Source of the DNA: Zipacnadum sp036504235
GTDB lineage: Bacteria; Armatimonadota; Zipacnadia; Zipacnadales; Zipacnadaceae
Reading direction: 5' to 3'
DNA length: 42,131 bases
NCBI GenBank assembly: GCA_036504235.1
Contig: DASXVN010000036.1
Coordinates: forward strand, 1 to 42,131
The notes beneath the pieces are model-generated. The model saw only the letters and a list, made by a program, of their open reading frames with translations, was not told the origin of the DNA and ran no database searches. Of this stretch, positions 1 through 6,765 are shown piece by piece. Position numbers and translations under genes: made by a program. Position 1 is the stretch's first letter. Each line of letters starts with the position of its first letter.

Positions 1-36
1 CCCCCCGCCCTACAAGCGGCAGTTGAGGTGCCAACC

Positions 37-1329
37 ATGCAGAATGGCAAGATCGAAGTTCACGAGGTAACTCGCGTGGAGGGCCACGGCAACATTATCC
101 TCAACGTTAAGGAGGGTAAGATCGAAGAGTTGCGGCTGGACATCACCGAGTCGCCGCGCTTTTTCGAGGCCATGCTCGTAGGCCGCAACTGGTACGAGGC
201 CACCCACCTGACCTGCCGCATCTGCGGCATCTGCTCCATCGGGCATAGCTCGGCCTCCATCAACGCCCTGGAGAACGGTCTGGGGGTGGAGCCCTCAGAG
301 TTGACCATGCGGCTGCGCCGGGTGTGCCACGCCGGCGAGACCCTGCAGAGTCACGTGCTGCACGTCTATTTCCTGGCCGCGCCGGACCTGCTGGGCGTGC
401 CCAGCGTCTTCCCGCTGGTTGAGACCCACACCGACGTGGTCAAGCGCGCCCTGAAACTCAAGCGCCTGGCCAACGACATCTGCGGCACCCTGGTCGGCCG
501 CCATATCCACCCCTGCTCGATGCGCATCAAGGCCTTCCCCAAGCTGCCCAGCAAGGAGTCTCTGGCCGCCCTGCGCGATCGGATTGTGGCGGCAGTGCCC
601 GACCTGCAGGCCACCGTGGACCTGGTGGCGACGCTGCCCCTGCCCGCTTTCGAGCGCGAAACCGAGTACGTCTCGCTCTATCATCCCGGCGAATACGCCA
701 TGTACGGCGGCCAGATCATCCGCTCCAGCACCGGCCCCGACACGCCGCTGTATGACTATCTCGACAAGGTGCAGGAGTACGTGGTCCCGCACTCCCTGTC
801 CAAACACGTGCACAGCGAGACCGGCGGCGCCTACATGGTCGGCGCGCTGGCCCGCTTCAACAACAACCACGCGCAGCTCCGCCCGGAGGCCCTCGCGGCC
901 GCGGAGACGATGGGCCTGCGCCCCCCCTGCTACAACCCCTACATGAACAGCGTCGCCCAGGTCGTGGAGTGCGTGCACGTGGCCCTGGAGACAGTGAACG
1001 AGCTGAATGCTCTCCTGGATATGGATTTCGTGGAGGAGGACGGGGAGGTGGCGGTGAAGGCCTGTCGCTGCGTAGGGGCGTCCGAGGTGCCGCGCGGGAT
1101 CTTGTTTCACGAGTACAACCTGGATGATGACGGCTACATCACCAGCGCCAACCTGATCATTCCCACCGGCCAGAACCTGAACAACCTGGAGCAGGACATG
1201 CACAGCCTGGTCCCGCAGATTCTCGAGCAGGAGCCGGAGAACATCCGCCAGGCCCTGGAAATGCTGGTCCGCGCCTACGATCCGTGCATCTCCTGCGCCA
1301 CGCATCTGCTTGAGGTGAAGTTTGTTTGA
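37..1329 (+). CDS. [NiFe] hydrogenase large (alpha) subunit, group 3-like
   Basis: Catalytic subunit of a [NiFe] hydrogenase, carrying the Ni-Fe(CN)2CO site. From the ATG at 37 it is 430 residues. The N-terminal RVEGHG motif (residues 13-18) is followed by the first metal-binding motif C60-R-I-C63-G-I-C66, and the protein ends with DPC417-I-S-C420-ATH423 plus a 7-residue tail (LLEVKFV). That tail is the peptide normally removed after the histidine by a dedicated protease, which is the very next gene. Overall form (about 430 residues, this type of C-terminus) resembles group 3 cofactor-coupled soluble hydrogenases; I cannot fix the subgroup. A GTG at 28 is in frame, but GAGGTG at 25-30 is well placed as ribosome binding site for the ATG at 37. 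The small subunit and any diaphorase or heterodisulfide-reductase partner must lie upstream, outside the window. Confidence 0.93.
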   Translation: MQNGKIEVHEVTRVEGHGNIILNVKEGKIEELRLDITESPRFFEAMLVGRNWYEATHLTCRICGICSIGHSSASINALENGLGVEPSELTMRLRRVCHAGETLQSHVLHVYFLAAPDLLGVPSVFPLVETHTDVVKRALKLKRLANDICGTLVGRHIHPCSMRIKAFPKLPSKESLAALRDRIVAAVPDLQATVDLVATLPLPAFERETEYVSLYHPGEYAMYGGQIIRSSTGPDTPLYDYLDKVQEYVVPHSLSKHVHSETGGAYMVGALARFNNNHAQLRPEALAAAETMGLRPPCYNPYMNSVAQVVECVHVALETVNELNALLDMDFVEEDGEVAVKACRCVGASEVPRGILFHEYNLDDDGYITSANLIIPTGQNLNNLEQDMHSLVPQILEQEPENIRQALEMLVRAYDPCISCATHLLEVKFV

Positions 1330-1796
1330 GCAGCCCGGAAGAAAACCAGGGCACCCTGGTGCTCGGCGTCGGCAACGAGCTAATGCGCGACGATGGCGTG
1401 GGCACCTTCGTGGCGCGCCAACTCCAAGCGGAGTCCCTGGGGCCGGAGGTGGCGGTAGTCGCGGGCGCCACCAGCGGGCTGGACCTGATCTGGGAGATGG
1501 AAGGCTACGCGCGGGTGGTGTTGGTAGACGCAGCGCGCATGGGCCTGGCCCCCGGCGAGGTGCGCCAGGTCCCGCGCGAGGAGATAGAGGACCGCATGGT
1601 CCCGCTGCGGTCGCTGCACGAGTTGGCGCTACATGATGTGCTGGACTTGGCGGAACTGAGCGGCATCGCGCCGGAAGTCGTCGTGGTCGCGGTAGAGCCG
1701 GCGGAGGTTCTGCCCGGCGAGGGCCTCACCCCCGCGGTAGCCGCCGCGGTGCCGGAGATGCTGCGGCTGGTGCGTACCCTGGTAACGCAGACGTGA
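1326..1796 (+). CDS. Hydrogenase maturation endopeptidase (HycI/HupD/HybD family)
   Basis: Protease of 156 residues that should clip the C-terminal tail of the large subunit after nickel insertion. The family signature GVGNELMRDDGVG is at residues 14-26. The three expected nickel-sensing ligands are visible as E18, D68 (in VVLVDA) and H98 (in SLHELALHD; H103 is an alternative). The start is a TTG at 1326-1328 that overlaps the TGA of the large-subunit gene in the four bases TTGA, so translation is probably coupled. Adjacent placement to its substrate gene supports a one-enzyme, one-substrate pairing, as is usual in this family. Length is normal for the family. Confidence 0.92.
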   Translation: MSSPEENQGTLVLGVGNELMRDDGVGTFVARQLQAESLGPEVAVVAGATSGLDLIWEMEGYARVVLVDAARMGLAPGEVRQVPREEIEDRMVPLRSLHELALHDVLDLAELSGIAPEVVVVAVEPAEVLPGEGLTPAVAAAVPEMLRLVRTLVTQT

Positions 1797-1799
1797 TAT

Positions 1800-1825
1800 G
1801 TAGGGCGCGGCCTACGTGCCGCGCC
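1800..1825. repeat. GTAGGGCGCGGCCTAC-type hairpin
   Basis: Imperfect inverted repeat GGCGCGGC-CTACGT-GCCGCGCC just after the hydrogenase protease gene, followed at 1829-1851 by a second GC-rich inverted repeat (GGGCGGGG-AG-CCCCGCCC). It is a variant of the GTAGGGCGGGGGC hairpin module seen at 16907, 22148 and 42068. There is no T-run, so it is not a standard terminator. Confidence 0.6.
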
Positions 1826-1877
1826 GTCCCGGGGGGGCGGGGAGCCCCGCCCGACAAGCATAAGGGAGGCCGTCTTC

Positions 1878-2294
1878 ATGGCAACCGACAGCAAACGCAT
1901 TCTCGTCGTGGACGATGACCCGGATATCGCCGAGTCGCTCCGCATGGTGCTGGAGAGCGCCAGCTACGACGTGGAGACGGCCGGCAGCCCCGCCGAGGCC
2001 TTTGAGCTGCTGGACAAGGACCCGCCCGATCTGGTGCTGCTCGACATCATGATGCCGGACGGCACCGAAGGCTTTCACTTTGTCTGGAAGCTGCGCAACG
2101 AGTACGACCCGCCGCTGAACAGCATCCCCATCATCGTGCTCAGCGCCATCCACTCGACCACGCAACTGCGCTTCTACCCGGACCAGACCGACAAAGAGTA
2201 CGGCGCCGGCGAGTTCCTCCCCGTCCAGGGATTCATGGATAAGCCGGTAGAGCCCAGCGCCCTGCTCAAGAAGATCCGCGAGGTCTGGGGCTAG
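1878..2294 (+). CDS. Stand-alone response-regulator receiver protein
   Basis: Single-domain receiver of 138 residues with no output domain. Acidic cluster D12-D13-D14, phosphoacceptor D56 (LLDIMMPDG), S89 (IIVLS) and K122 (DKPV) are all present, so phosphorylation should be possible. The stretch between S89 and K122 is about 33 residues, against about 22 in CheY, and contains an unusual insert rich in polar residues (HSTTQLRFYPDQTDKEYGAG). The ATG at 1878 has a strong ribosome binding site AAGGGAGG (1862-1869). It lies 81 bases after the hydrogenase protease gene on the same strand, so it may be the last gene of the hydrogenase operon. A regulatory or redox-signalling role is inference. No partner kinase is adjacent. 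Confidence 0.9.
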   Translation: MATDSKRILVVDDDPDIAESLRMVLESASYDVETAGSPAEAFELLDKDPPDLVLLDIMMPDGTEGFHFVWKLRNEYDPPLNSIPIIVLSAIHSTTQLRFYPDQTDKEYGAGEFLPVQGFMDKPVEPSALLKKIREVWG

Positions 2295-2316
2295 GGCCGT
2301 CGCCCTTCGCCGTCAG

Positions 2317-2362
2317 TGGCACCGGCTGCCTGCCCTGAGCTTGTCGAAGGGTCTCGCCGGTG
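2317..2362. repeat. CACCGGC-box repeat, interrupted by a CTTCGACAAGCTCAG-type repeat
   Basis: The left half TGGCACCGGC (2317-2326) and right half GTCTCGCCGGTG (2351-2362) match the intact box at 16848-16869. Between them lies the CCCTGAGCTTGTCGAAGG sequence (2333-2350), a short repeat recurrent in many bacterial genomes. So one repeat appears nested in another. Confidence 0.7.
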
Positions 2363-2380
2363 TATGCCGTTAGCCTCTTG

Positions 2381-2405
2381 GCCGTTGCCGTTGCCGTTGC
2401 CGTTG
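2381..2405. repeat. GCCGTT hexanucleotide array, four units
   Basis: Perfect tandem GCCGTT units. The same hexamer array recurs at 16941 and 17139, always inside a repeat island and next to other palindromic modules. Confidence 0.85.
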
Positions 2406-2522
2406 TAGGGGCGGAAGTTTTCGCGTCCGCGCGAAAATCTCCGCCCGCATCAGGGCGATGACTGTGGTCTAGCGGTAGCCGCGGGCGGAGATTCGGCGCA
2501 GACGCCGAACTTCCGCCCCTAC
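2405..2522. repeat. Cross-shaped palindromic element, copy 1
   Basis: The outer arms GTAGGGGCGGAAG and CTTCCGCCCCTAC pair. Inside are two private hairpins (TTTTCGCG-TCCG-CGCGAAAA and TTCGGCG-CAGA-CGCCGAA) and an inner stem CTCCGCCCGC/GCGGGCGGAG around a central loop of about 30 nt. It is gene-free and fills most of the gap between the receiver gene and the DUF4432 gene, whose ends converge here. Copies 2 and 3 are at 16966-17082 and 40737-40883. Confidence 0.9.
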
Positions 2523-2539
2523 CACGGCCCGGCCCCCCG

Positions 2540-3682
2540 CTAGGCCACCGCCTCCGTCGAAAGCTCCGGCGCCTGCCCGCCGCTCAGCGCCTGAATCTCG
2601 CTGGTCACCTGCGCCAGTGCTCCGGCCGTGGTCAGCACCTCGAAGGACAGGTCGTAGGTCCGCGACTGGCCCGGCTCCAGGGACTTCATCCGCCCGGCCG
2701 CCCGCTCGACGGGCCGCCCGTCGCCCCGGTTGGTCGCCGGCTCGATCCCCGTCACGTAGTTCCCCGCGCCCGGCATGCGCCACTGCGTCAGGATCGGCAG
2801 CATCTCCAGGCTGTAGCGAATCGCCAGACCCAGCGGCTGCCCGGCGTCCGTGCTGTCGTTGACCAGCGCCACGCAGGTCTGCCCCGCGGCGTCGCCCGCT
2901 AGCTCGTGATAGTAGACGATCTCCTCCATCCCGGCGGTGGGCGGCGCGAACTTGTCCCAGTCGGCGATATTCTCCTGCGCCCAGGCCGAGCGGGCCAGCA
3001 CCCGGCGCGCCGGGAACAGGTACCGCGCGCCCTCATCCAGCAGGGGGAAACCGGGGTTGCAGTGGTACATGACCATGTGCTCGGCCGGGGTGAAGCCCAC
3101 GTTGGTGACTACATCCCGCAGGTAGAAGCGGTTGTCGCCCAGGCGCGTCGAAATCCGGCGGCGCAGCTCCAGGTGCTCACCGAACAGGATGTACTCCTGC
3201 ACCCGGCCCTCCACCCACATGACATACTCGTCGCCCTGCCACTCGCCGCCGTAGCTGACGTTGGTCGCGGGGAGATTGGCGACCCGCCCGTGCAGCCCCA
3301 GGCCGGAATGTGCCTCGGTTCCGCCCTCGGGGTCCTCGTGGGGCGCGCCGTACCAGGCCAAACCGCAGGTCGCCAGCAGCCCCCCGGGAAAGGTCCGCAG
3401 CCAGCCCAGGCCCGCCGGCTCGTAGTAGGAGGGATGGGGCACGCCATTCGGCGTCTGCCAGCACAGCGAGCGGCCCTGCCACTCGGCGGCGGGAATGTCC
3501 AGCGTCCGGTCGGAGGCCACGGTGAAGGCCAGCCCGGTCCCGGTGCGAAACTGCACCGCCCGCACCCCGCGCTCCCGACCATCGTCGTAGGTGATCGCCT
3601 GCACGCCGCCGATCTGCTCAATGCGGCCGACCTTGCGCAGCAGTTCCTCGCGGGTGAAGTCACGGCCAAAAAGGTGAGGCAT
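2540..3682 (-). CDS. DUF4432 family protein (aldose 1-epimerase-like)
   Basis: 380 residues that I recognise as the DUF4432 family, whose members share the beta-sandwich fold of galactose mutarotase. Family-like segments are DRTLDIPAAEWQG near residue 58, HGRVANLPATN near 130, MYHCNPGFPLLDEG near 205 and TGIEPATN near 310; the histidines and glutamate in these would be the candidate sugar-binding or catalytic residues. No signal peptide is seen, so it is probably cytoplasmic. The ATG at 3682 is preceded by GGGAGGG. The true substrate is unknown; a sugar epimerase or sugar-binding role is inference from the fold. Confidence 0.8.
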   Translation of the reverse strand: MPHLFGRDFTREELLRKVGRIEQIGGVQAITYDDGRERGVRAVQFRTGTGLAFTVASDRTLDIPAAEWQGRSLCWQTPNGVPHPSYYEPAGLGWLRTFPGGLLATCGLAWYGAPHEDPEGGTEAHSGLGLHGRVANLPATNVSYGGEWQGDEYVMWVEGRVQEYILFGEHLELRRRISTRLGDNRFYLRDVVTNVGFTPAEHMVMYHCNPGFPLLDEGARYLFPARRVLARSAWAQENIADWDKFAPPTAGMEEIVYYHELAGDAAGQTCVALVNDSTDAGQPLGLAIRYSLEMLPILTQWRMPGAGNYVTGIEPATNRGDGRPVERAAGRMKSLEPGQSRTYDLSFEVLTTAGALAQVTSEIQALSGGQAPELSTEAVA

Positions 3683-3743
3683 AGGGGGTCCCTCCCGGTG
3701 CTAAGTGGCGGATTGATGGACGGGGGTCAGGCCGGCCTCGCGG

Positions 3744-4262
3744 CTACTCGCGACTGCCCTGGGCGTAGTGCCGGATGGCGTACTGGATACCCCGCTGCAG
3801 CTCCTGAGTGGTAATGCGCCCGCCCAGGAACTCGGCCTGCAGCAGCTTGTTAAGTTGCGCGAACAGCTCCTGGCGGCTCATGCCCTGTCCCACCCAGATA
3901 TCAATCTGGGCCTGGAGCTGTTTCTCGCGCTTCTCGGGAATCCGGTTCACGTGGTCCTCGATCATGCCCAGCACTTCGCGCGGATCGGTGCAATCCACTT
4001 TGCATTCGAGGTCGTGGCTCAGATAGCTGAAAGTCTTGGTCTCGGGGTCGTAGGTGATGTTGAGCTGGGTGGTGGAGCCGCCGGGGGTCTCGTAGATGAT
4101 GGCGACATTGGTGGAGCCCTCCCCGGACCGGCGCCAGGTGGAATACTCGTGGCGGAGGTTCCCGTGGCCGATACGGCGTTCGGGGTTGCTGCAACAGGAC
4201 TTAACGGCGGCGTCTAGCCGCTCTTTGAACCATTCCAAGGGATCCGCCACTTGCGAATTCAC
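3744..4262 (-). CDS. Hypothetical protein, 172 residues
   Basis: I do not recognise the family. The predicted protein is soluble, with an N-terminal half rich in beta-type sequence (STNVAIIYETPGGSTTQLNI), a pair of cysteine sites (CCSN near residue 23, CKVDC near 86) and a C-terminal helical half (about residues 100-170) with TTQELQRGIQYAI. I chose the GTG at 4262 because a clear GGAGGT lies seven bases upstream; an in-frame TTG at 4280 would place that Shine-Dalgarno inside the gene. It lies 61 bases from the DUF4432 gene start, same strand, and might be co-transcribed with it. No function is assigned. Confidence 0.7.
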   Translation of the reverse strand: MNSQVADPLEWFKERLDAAVKSCCSNPERRIGHGNLRHEYSTWRRSGEGSTNVAIIYETPGGSTTQLNITYDPETKTFSYLSHDLECKVDCTDPREVLGMIEDHVNRIPEKREKQLQAQIDIWVGQGMSRQELFAQLNKLLQAEFLGGRITTQELQRGIQYAIRHYAQGSRE

Positions 4263-4470
4263 TGCGCTACCTCCACCCAATTACCCGCGCCCAGCCAGAA
4301 TATATAGAATCAGTGCCTGCGAGCGGCGTGCCAAACCCCGCGCCGAGCACGAGAACTGCGCCTCATTGTTGTAGTTCCCTGCCCCCCCGGTTCAGACCTG
4401 CCCCGGATACCGCTCCGCTCCGATTCGTTAGTTAAGATTCCATTATGACCTGAAACGCCCTCCGTGCGGT
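4263..4470. other. Gene-free stretch between two minus-strand genes
   Basis: About 200 bases of lower GC content than the surroundings, holding AT-rich patches (AATATATAGAAT at 4299-4310, TTAGTTAAGATTCCATTAT at 4427-4445). A minus-strand promoter for the 172-residue protein is likely here, but I could not find a -35/-10 pair with good spacing. No repeat module is seen. Confidence 0.5.
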
Positions 4471-5217
4471 CTAGGCCTCCCCGGCGATCCGCCGGCGGAC
4501 GCGCGACCAGGTTTCGGTACTTAGGAAGCTAGCCGCGGCGCCCGCGACCATCTCCTCCCACAGCGCCCGCGGCGCCGCGAAACTAAGCTCATCCGGGGGC
4601 ACGCAGGGCCGCGCCGACGGGTCAAACAGCCCCAGCACCGCCCGGGGCAGCCCCCGCCGCGCCTCCTCGCGAGGCCGGGCCACCAGCGCGCTGCAACCGG
4701 AGGCAAAGGGGGAGATCACCGCGTCGTCCTCCCGGCCGAATCCGGCCAGGAAGACCAGCCCGGCCAGCTCATCCGCCCCGGCGAAGACGATAATCACTTC
4801 CGGCTCGCGGTCCTCCGGCACCAGCGAGAGCGGCGCGAACACCGCAAACCGCCCGGTCGCCGCCGGCGCCGGATGCCGCTCGAAGCCGGCGCGCGCCAAC
4901 TCCGGCGAGGCCTTGTACCGCTCGCCGGCCGTCTTTCCGGGAATCCCGGTAGAGATGAACTCGGCGATTCCGGCCTGGGGCGCACAGAAGCCCAGAAAGG
5001 TCCCGCCCCCGCCGCAGCCGACCGTCTCCGCGGTGAAGTAAACCACTTCTCCCCGCCGCGCCCGGCTCAGCACGGCCACGATGCAGCCCCGGTTTGAGGA
5101 CGGGGGCTGGAAGCCCTCCGGCTCGTCATCGGCATAGAAGAACCCCAGCGGCGCGTGCCGCAAACCGATCTTGCGCTGCAACTCATGGGTGCCCGCAATC
5201 AGTTCCGCTCGGTTCAT
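4471..5217 (-). CDS. DUF169 family protein
   Basis: 248 residues of the uncharacterised DUF169 family. Family-like features are an N-terminal helix followed by APLGFFYADDEPEGF, a cysteine segment (RGCIVAVL), the glycine-rich VGCGGGGTFLGF near residue 65 and FISTGIPGKTAGERYK near 87. The conserved cysteines suggest a metal or cofactor, but the function of the family is unknown to me. No signal peptide or membrane segment is seen. The start is the ATG at 5217. It is divergent from the DNA polymerase IV gene across a 339-base gap. Confidence 0.8.
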   Translation of the reverse strand: MNRAELIAGTHELQRKIGLRHAPLGFFYADDEPEGFQPPSSNRGCIVAVLSRARRGEVVYFTAETVGCGGGGTFLGFCAPQAGIAEFISTGIPGKTAGERYKASPELARAGFERHPAPAATGRFAVFAPLSLVPEDREPEVIIVFAGADELAGLVFLAGFGREDDAVISPFASGCSALVARPREEARRGLPRAVLGLFDPSARPCVPPDELSFAAPRALWEEMVAGAAASFLSTETWSRVRRRIAGEA

Positions 5218-5330
5218 ACTCGCCTCCGAAGCCTACGCAAGGGCGATTGGGGTGTGCCTGACGGGATGCGTCTCTAGACAGATGGACGGGAACAACCGCG
5301 GCGCAGTTCGGCAGCCGCGCCCTTGCCGTA

Positions 5331-5407
5331 CTGTAGGGCGGGGGCTCGTAACCCGCCGACGCTGACGTTTGCTTACCGACGGCGGGGTACAAGCCCCCGC
5401 CCTACAG
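5331..5407. repeat. 77-nt palindromic repeat, GTAGGGCGGGGGC family
   Basis: The end arms CTGTAGGGCGGGGGCT and AGCCCCCGCCCTACAG are perfect inverted repeats of 16 bases. Inside lies a second inverted pair (CCGCCG/CGGCGG). Unlike the compact 26-nt members at 16907, 22148 and 42068, this is an expanded form with a long central loop. It lies in the gap before DNA polymerase IV. Confidence 0.85.
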
Positions 5408-5438
5408 TAACGGCTCTCGCCCCCTGCCGTTGCCGTTC

Positions 5439-5485
5439 TCCCCCTCTCCCCAGTCCGCGCGGGGAGAGGGGGCCGGGGGGTGAGG
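5439..5485. repeat. CCTCTCCC...GGGAGAGG box
   Basis: Inverted repeat CCCCTCTCCCC...GGGGAGAGGGG followed by GCCGGGGGGTGAG. Related copies are at 17169-17217 (same orientation) and 29435-29493 (opposite orientation). It belongs to a repeat type seen widely in GC-rich bacteria. It lies 72 bases before the DNA polymerase IV start. Confidence 0.75.
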
Positions 5486-5556
5486 CAGAAACTGGCCTCA
5501 CTTTACCCCACCGCCGCGACCGCGTACAATATTCCCAGTCGCACCCGGTGAAAATC

Positions 5557-6765
5557 ATGGCCGATCGCTGGATACTGCACCTCGACATGGACGCCTTCTT
5601 TGCCTCAGTGGAGCAGCGGGACCATCCCGAACTCCGGGGCAAGCCTGTGGTGGTGGGTGGCGATCCCCGCGGCCGCGGCGTGGTCGCGGCCGCCAGCTAC
5701 GAGGCCCGGCGCTTCGGCATCCGCTCCGCCATGCCCTCCGCCGAGGCCCGGCGGCGCTGCCCCCATGTCATTTTCATCACCAGCCATCTGAGCGACTACG
5801 GCGCCGTCTCGCGCCAGGTCATGGAGATTCTGGAGTCCTTCAGCCCCCTGGTGGAGCAGGTCTCGGTGGACGAGGCCTTCGTGGACGTAACCGGCTGCGA
5901 GCGCCTCTTCGGCCCGCCGCCGGAGATAGCGCGGCGCATGCAGACCCGCATCCGCGAGGAACTGCAGCTTTCCGCCTCCGTCGGCGTGGCCCCCAACCGC
6001 TTCCTGGCCAAGCTGGCTTCCGACCGGCACAAACCCGGCGGCCTGGTGGTGGTGTTGCCCGATCAGGTGGAGGCTTTCCTGCACGATCTGCCCCTGGAGG
6101 CGCTCTGGGGCGTGGGCGCAACCACCGCCGAGCGGCTCCATCGCCTGGGCCTGCGCACCGTGGACCAGCTCGCCGCCTACCCGCCGGACCTGCTGGAGCA
6201 ACAATTCGGCGAGTACGGCCGCCGCCTCCACGAGCTGGCCCACGGGCGCGACGACACCCCGCTCTCCCTGGGCGGCGAGCGCAAGCAAGTCAGCGCCGAG
6301 ACCACTTTCGCCCAGGACACGCTGGACCGCGACTTTCTGGAAACCACGCTGCTGCGCCTCAGCGAGCAGGTCGGTGGGCGGCTGCGGAAGAAAGGCCTGG
6401 CTGGAACGACCGTCACCCTGAAGCTGCGCTTTTCCGACTTCCAGACCATCACCCGCCGGGAGACCACTTCCGAACCGGTGGCTGAGGACCTGGCCATCTA
6501 CCAGCGCGCCTGCCGGCTGCTGCAGCCGCAACTCGCCGCCCGCCGCAAGCTCCGGCTGCTCGGCGTGGGCGTAAGCAACTTCACCACCAGCCGCCAGCCC
6601 TCGCTCTTTGCCGAGGAACGCCCCACGCGCCCGGTGGATGAGGCGCTGGACCGCGTGCGCAACAAATTCGGCAAATCCGCCCTGCAGCGCGGCCGCTTGG
6701 TCTTCAAGCCTTTCCCCGGCGACGAGGCCGAGGAATCTGACGAAAGCGACGAAAACCAACCTTGA
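5557..6765 (+). CDS. dinB: DNA polymerase IV (Y-family translesion polymerase)
   Basis: 402 residues from the ATG at 5557. The Y-family polymerase core opens with ILHLDMDAFFASVEQRD, metal ligand D10, followed by YEARRFG and SVDEAF with D105 and E106. The helix-hairpin-helix segment is near 180-210 (ALWGVGATTAERLHRLG) and the little-finger domain follows. The motif QPSLF at residues 347-351 looks like a beta-clamp binding site placed inside the C-terminal region rather than at the extreme end. An acidic tail (DEAEESDESDENQ) ends the protein. It copies past DNA lesions at low fidelity. No strong Shine-Dalgarno is visible; an in-frame GTG at 5548 is an alternative start. Its stop overlaps the next start as TTGA. 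Confidence 0.96.
   Translation: MADRWILHLDMDAFFASVEQRDHPELRGKPVVVGGDPRGRGVVAAASYEARRFGIRSAMPSAEARRRCPHVIFITSHLSDYGAVSRQVMEILESFSPLVEQVSVDEAFVDVTGCERLFGPPPEIARRMQTRIREELQLSASVGVAPNRFLAKLASDRHKPGGLVVVLPDQVEAFLHDLPLEALWGVGATTAERLHRLGLRTVDQLAAYPPDLLEQQFGEYGRRLHELAHGRDDTPLSLGGERKQVSAETTFAQDTLDRDFLETTLLRLSEQVGGRLRKKGLAGTTVTLKLRFSDFQTITRRETTSEPVAEDLAIYQRACRLLQPQLAARRKLRLLGVGVSNFTTSRQPSLFAEERPTRPVDEALDRVRNKFGKSALQRGRLVFKPFPGDEAEESDESDENQP

Noticed and set aside
1800..1851. Terminator of the hydrogenase operon before the receiver gene
   Set aside because: There are two GC-rich hairpins but no T-run after either, and the sequence belongs to the repeat families found elsewhere, so termination cannot be claimed.
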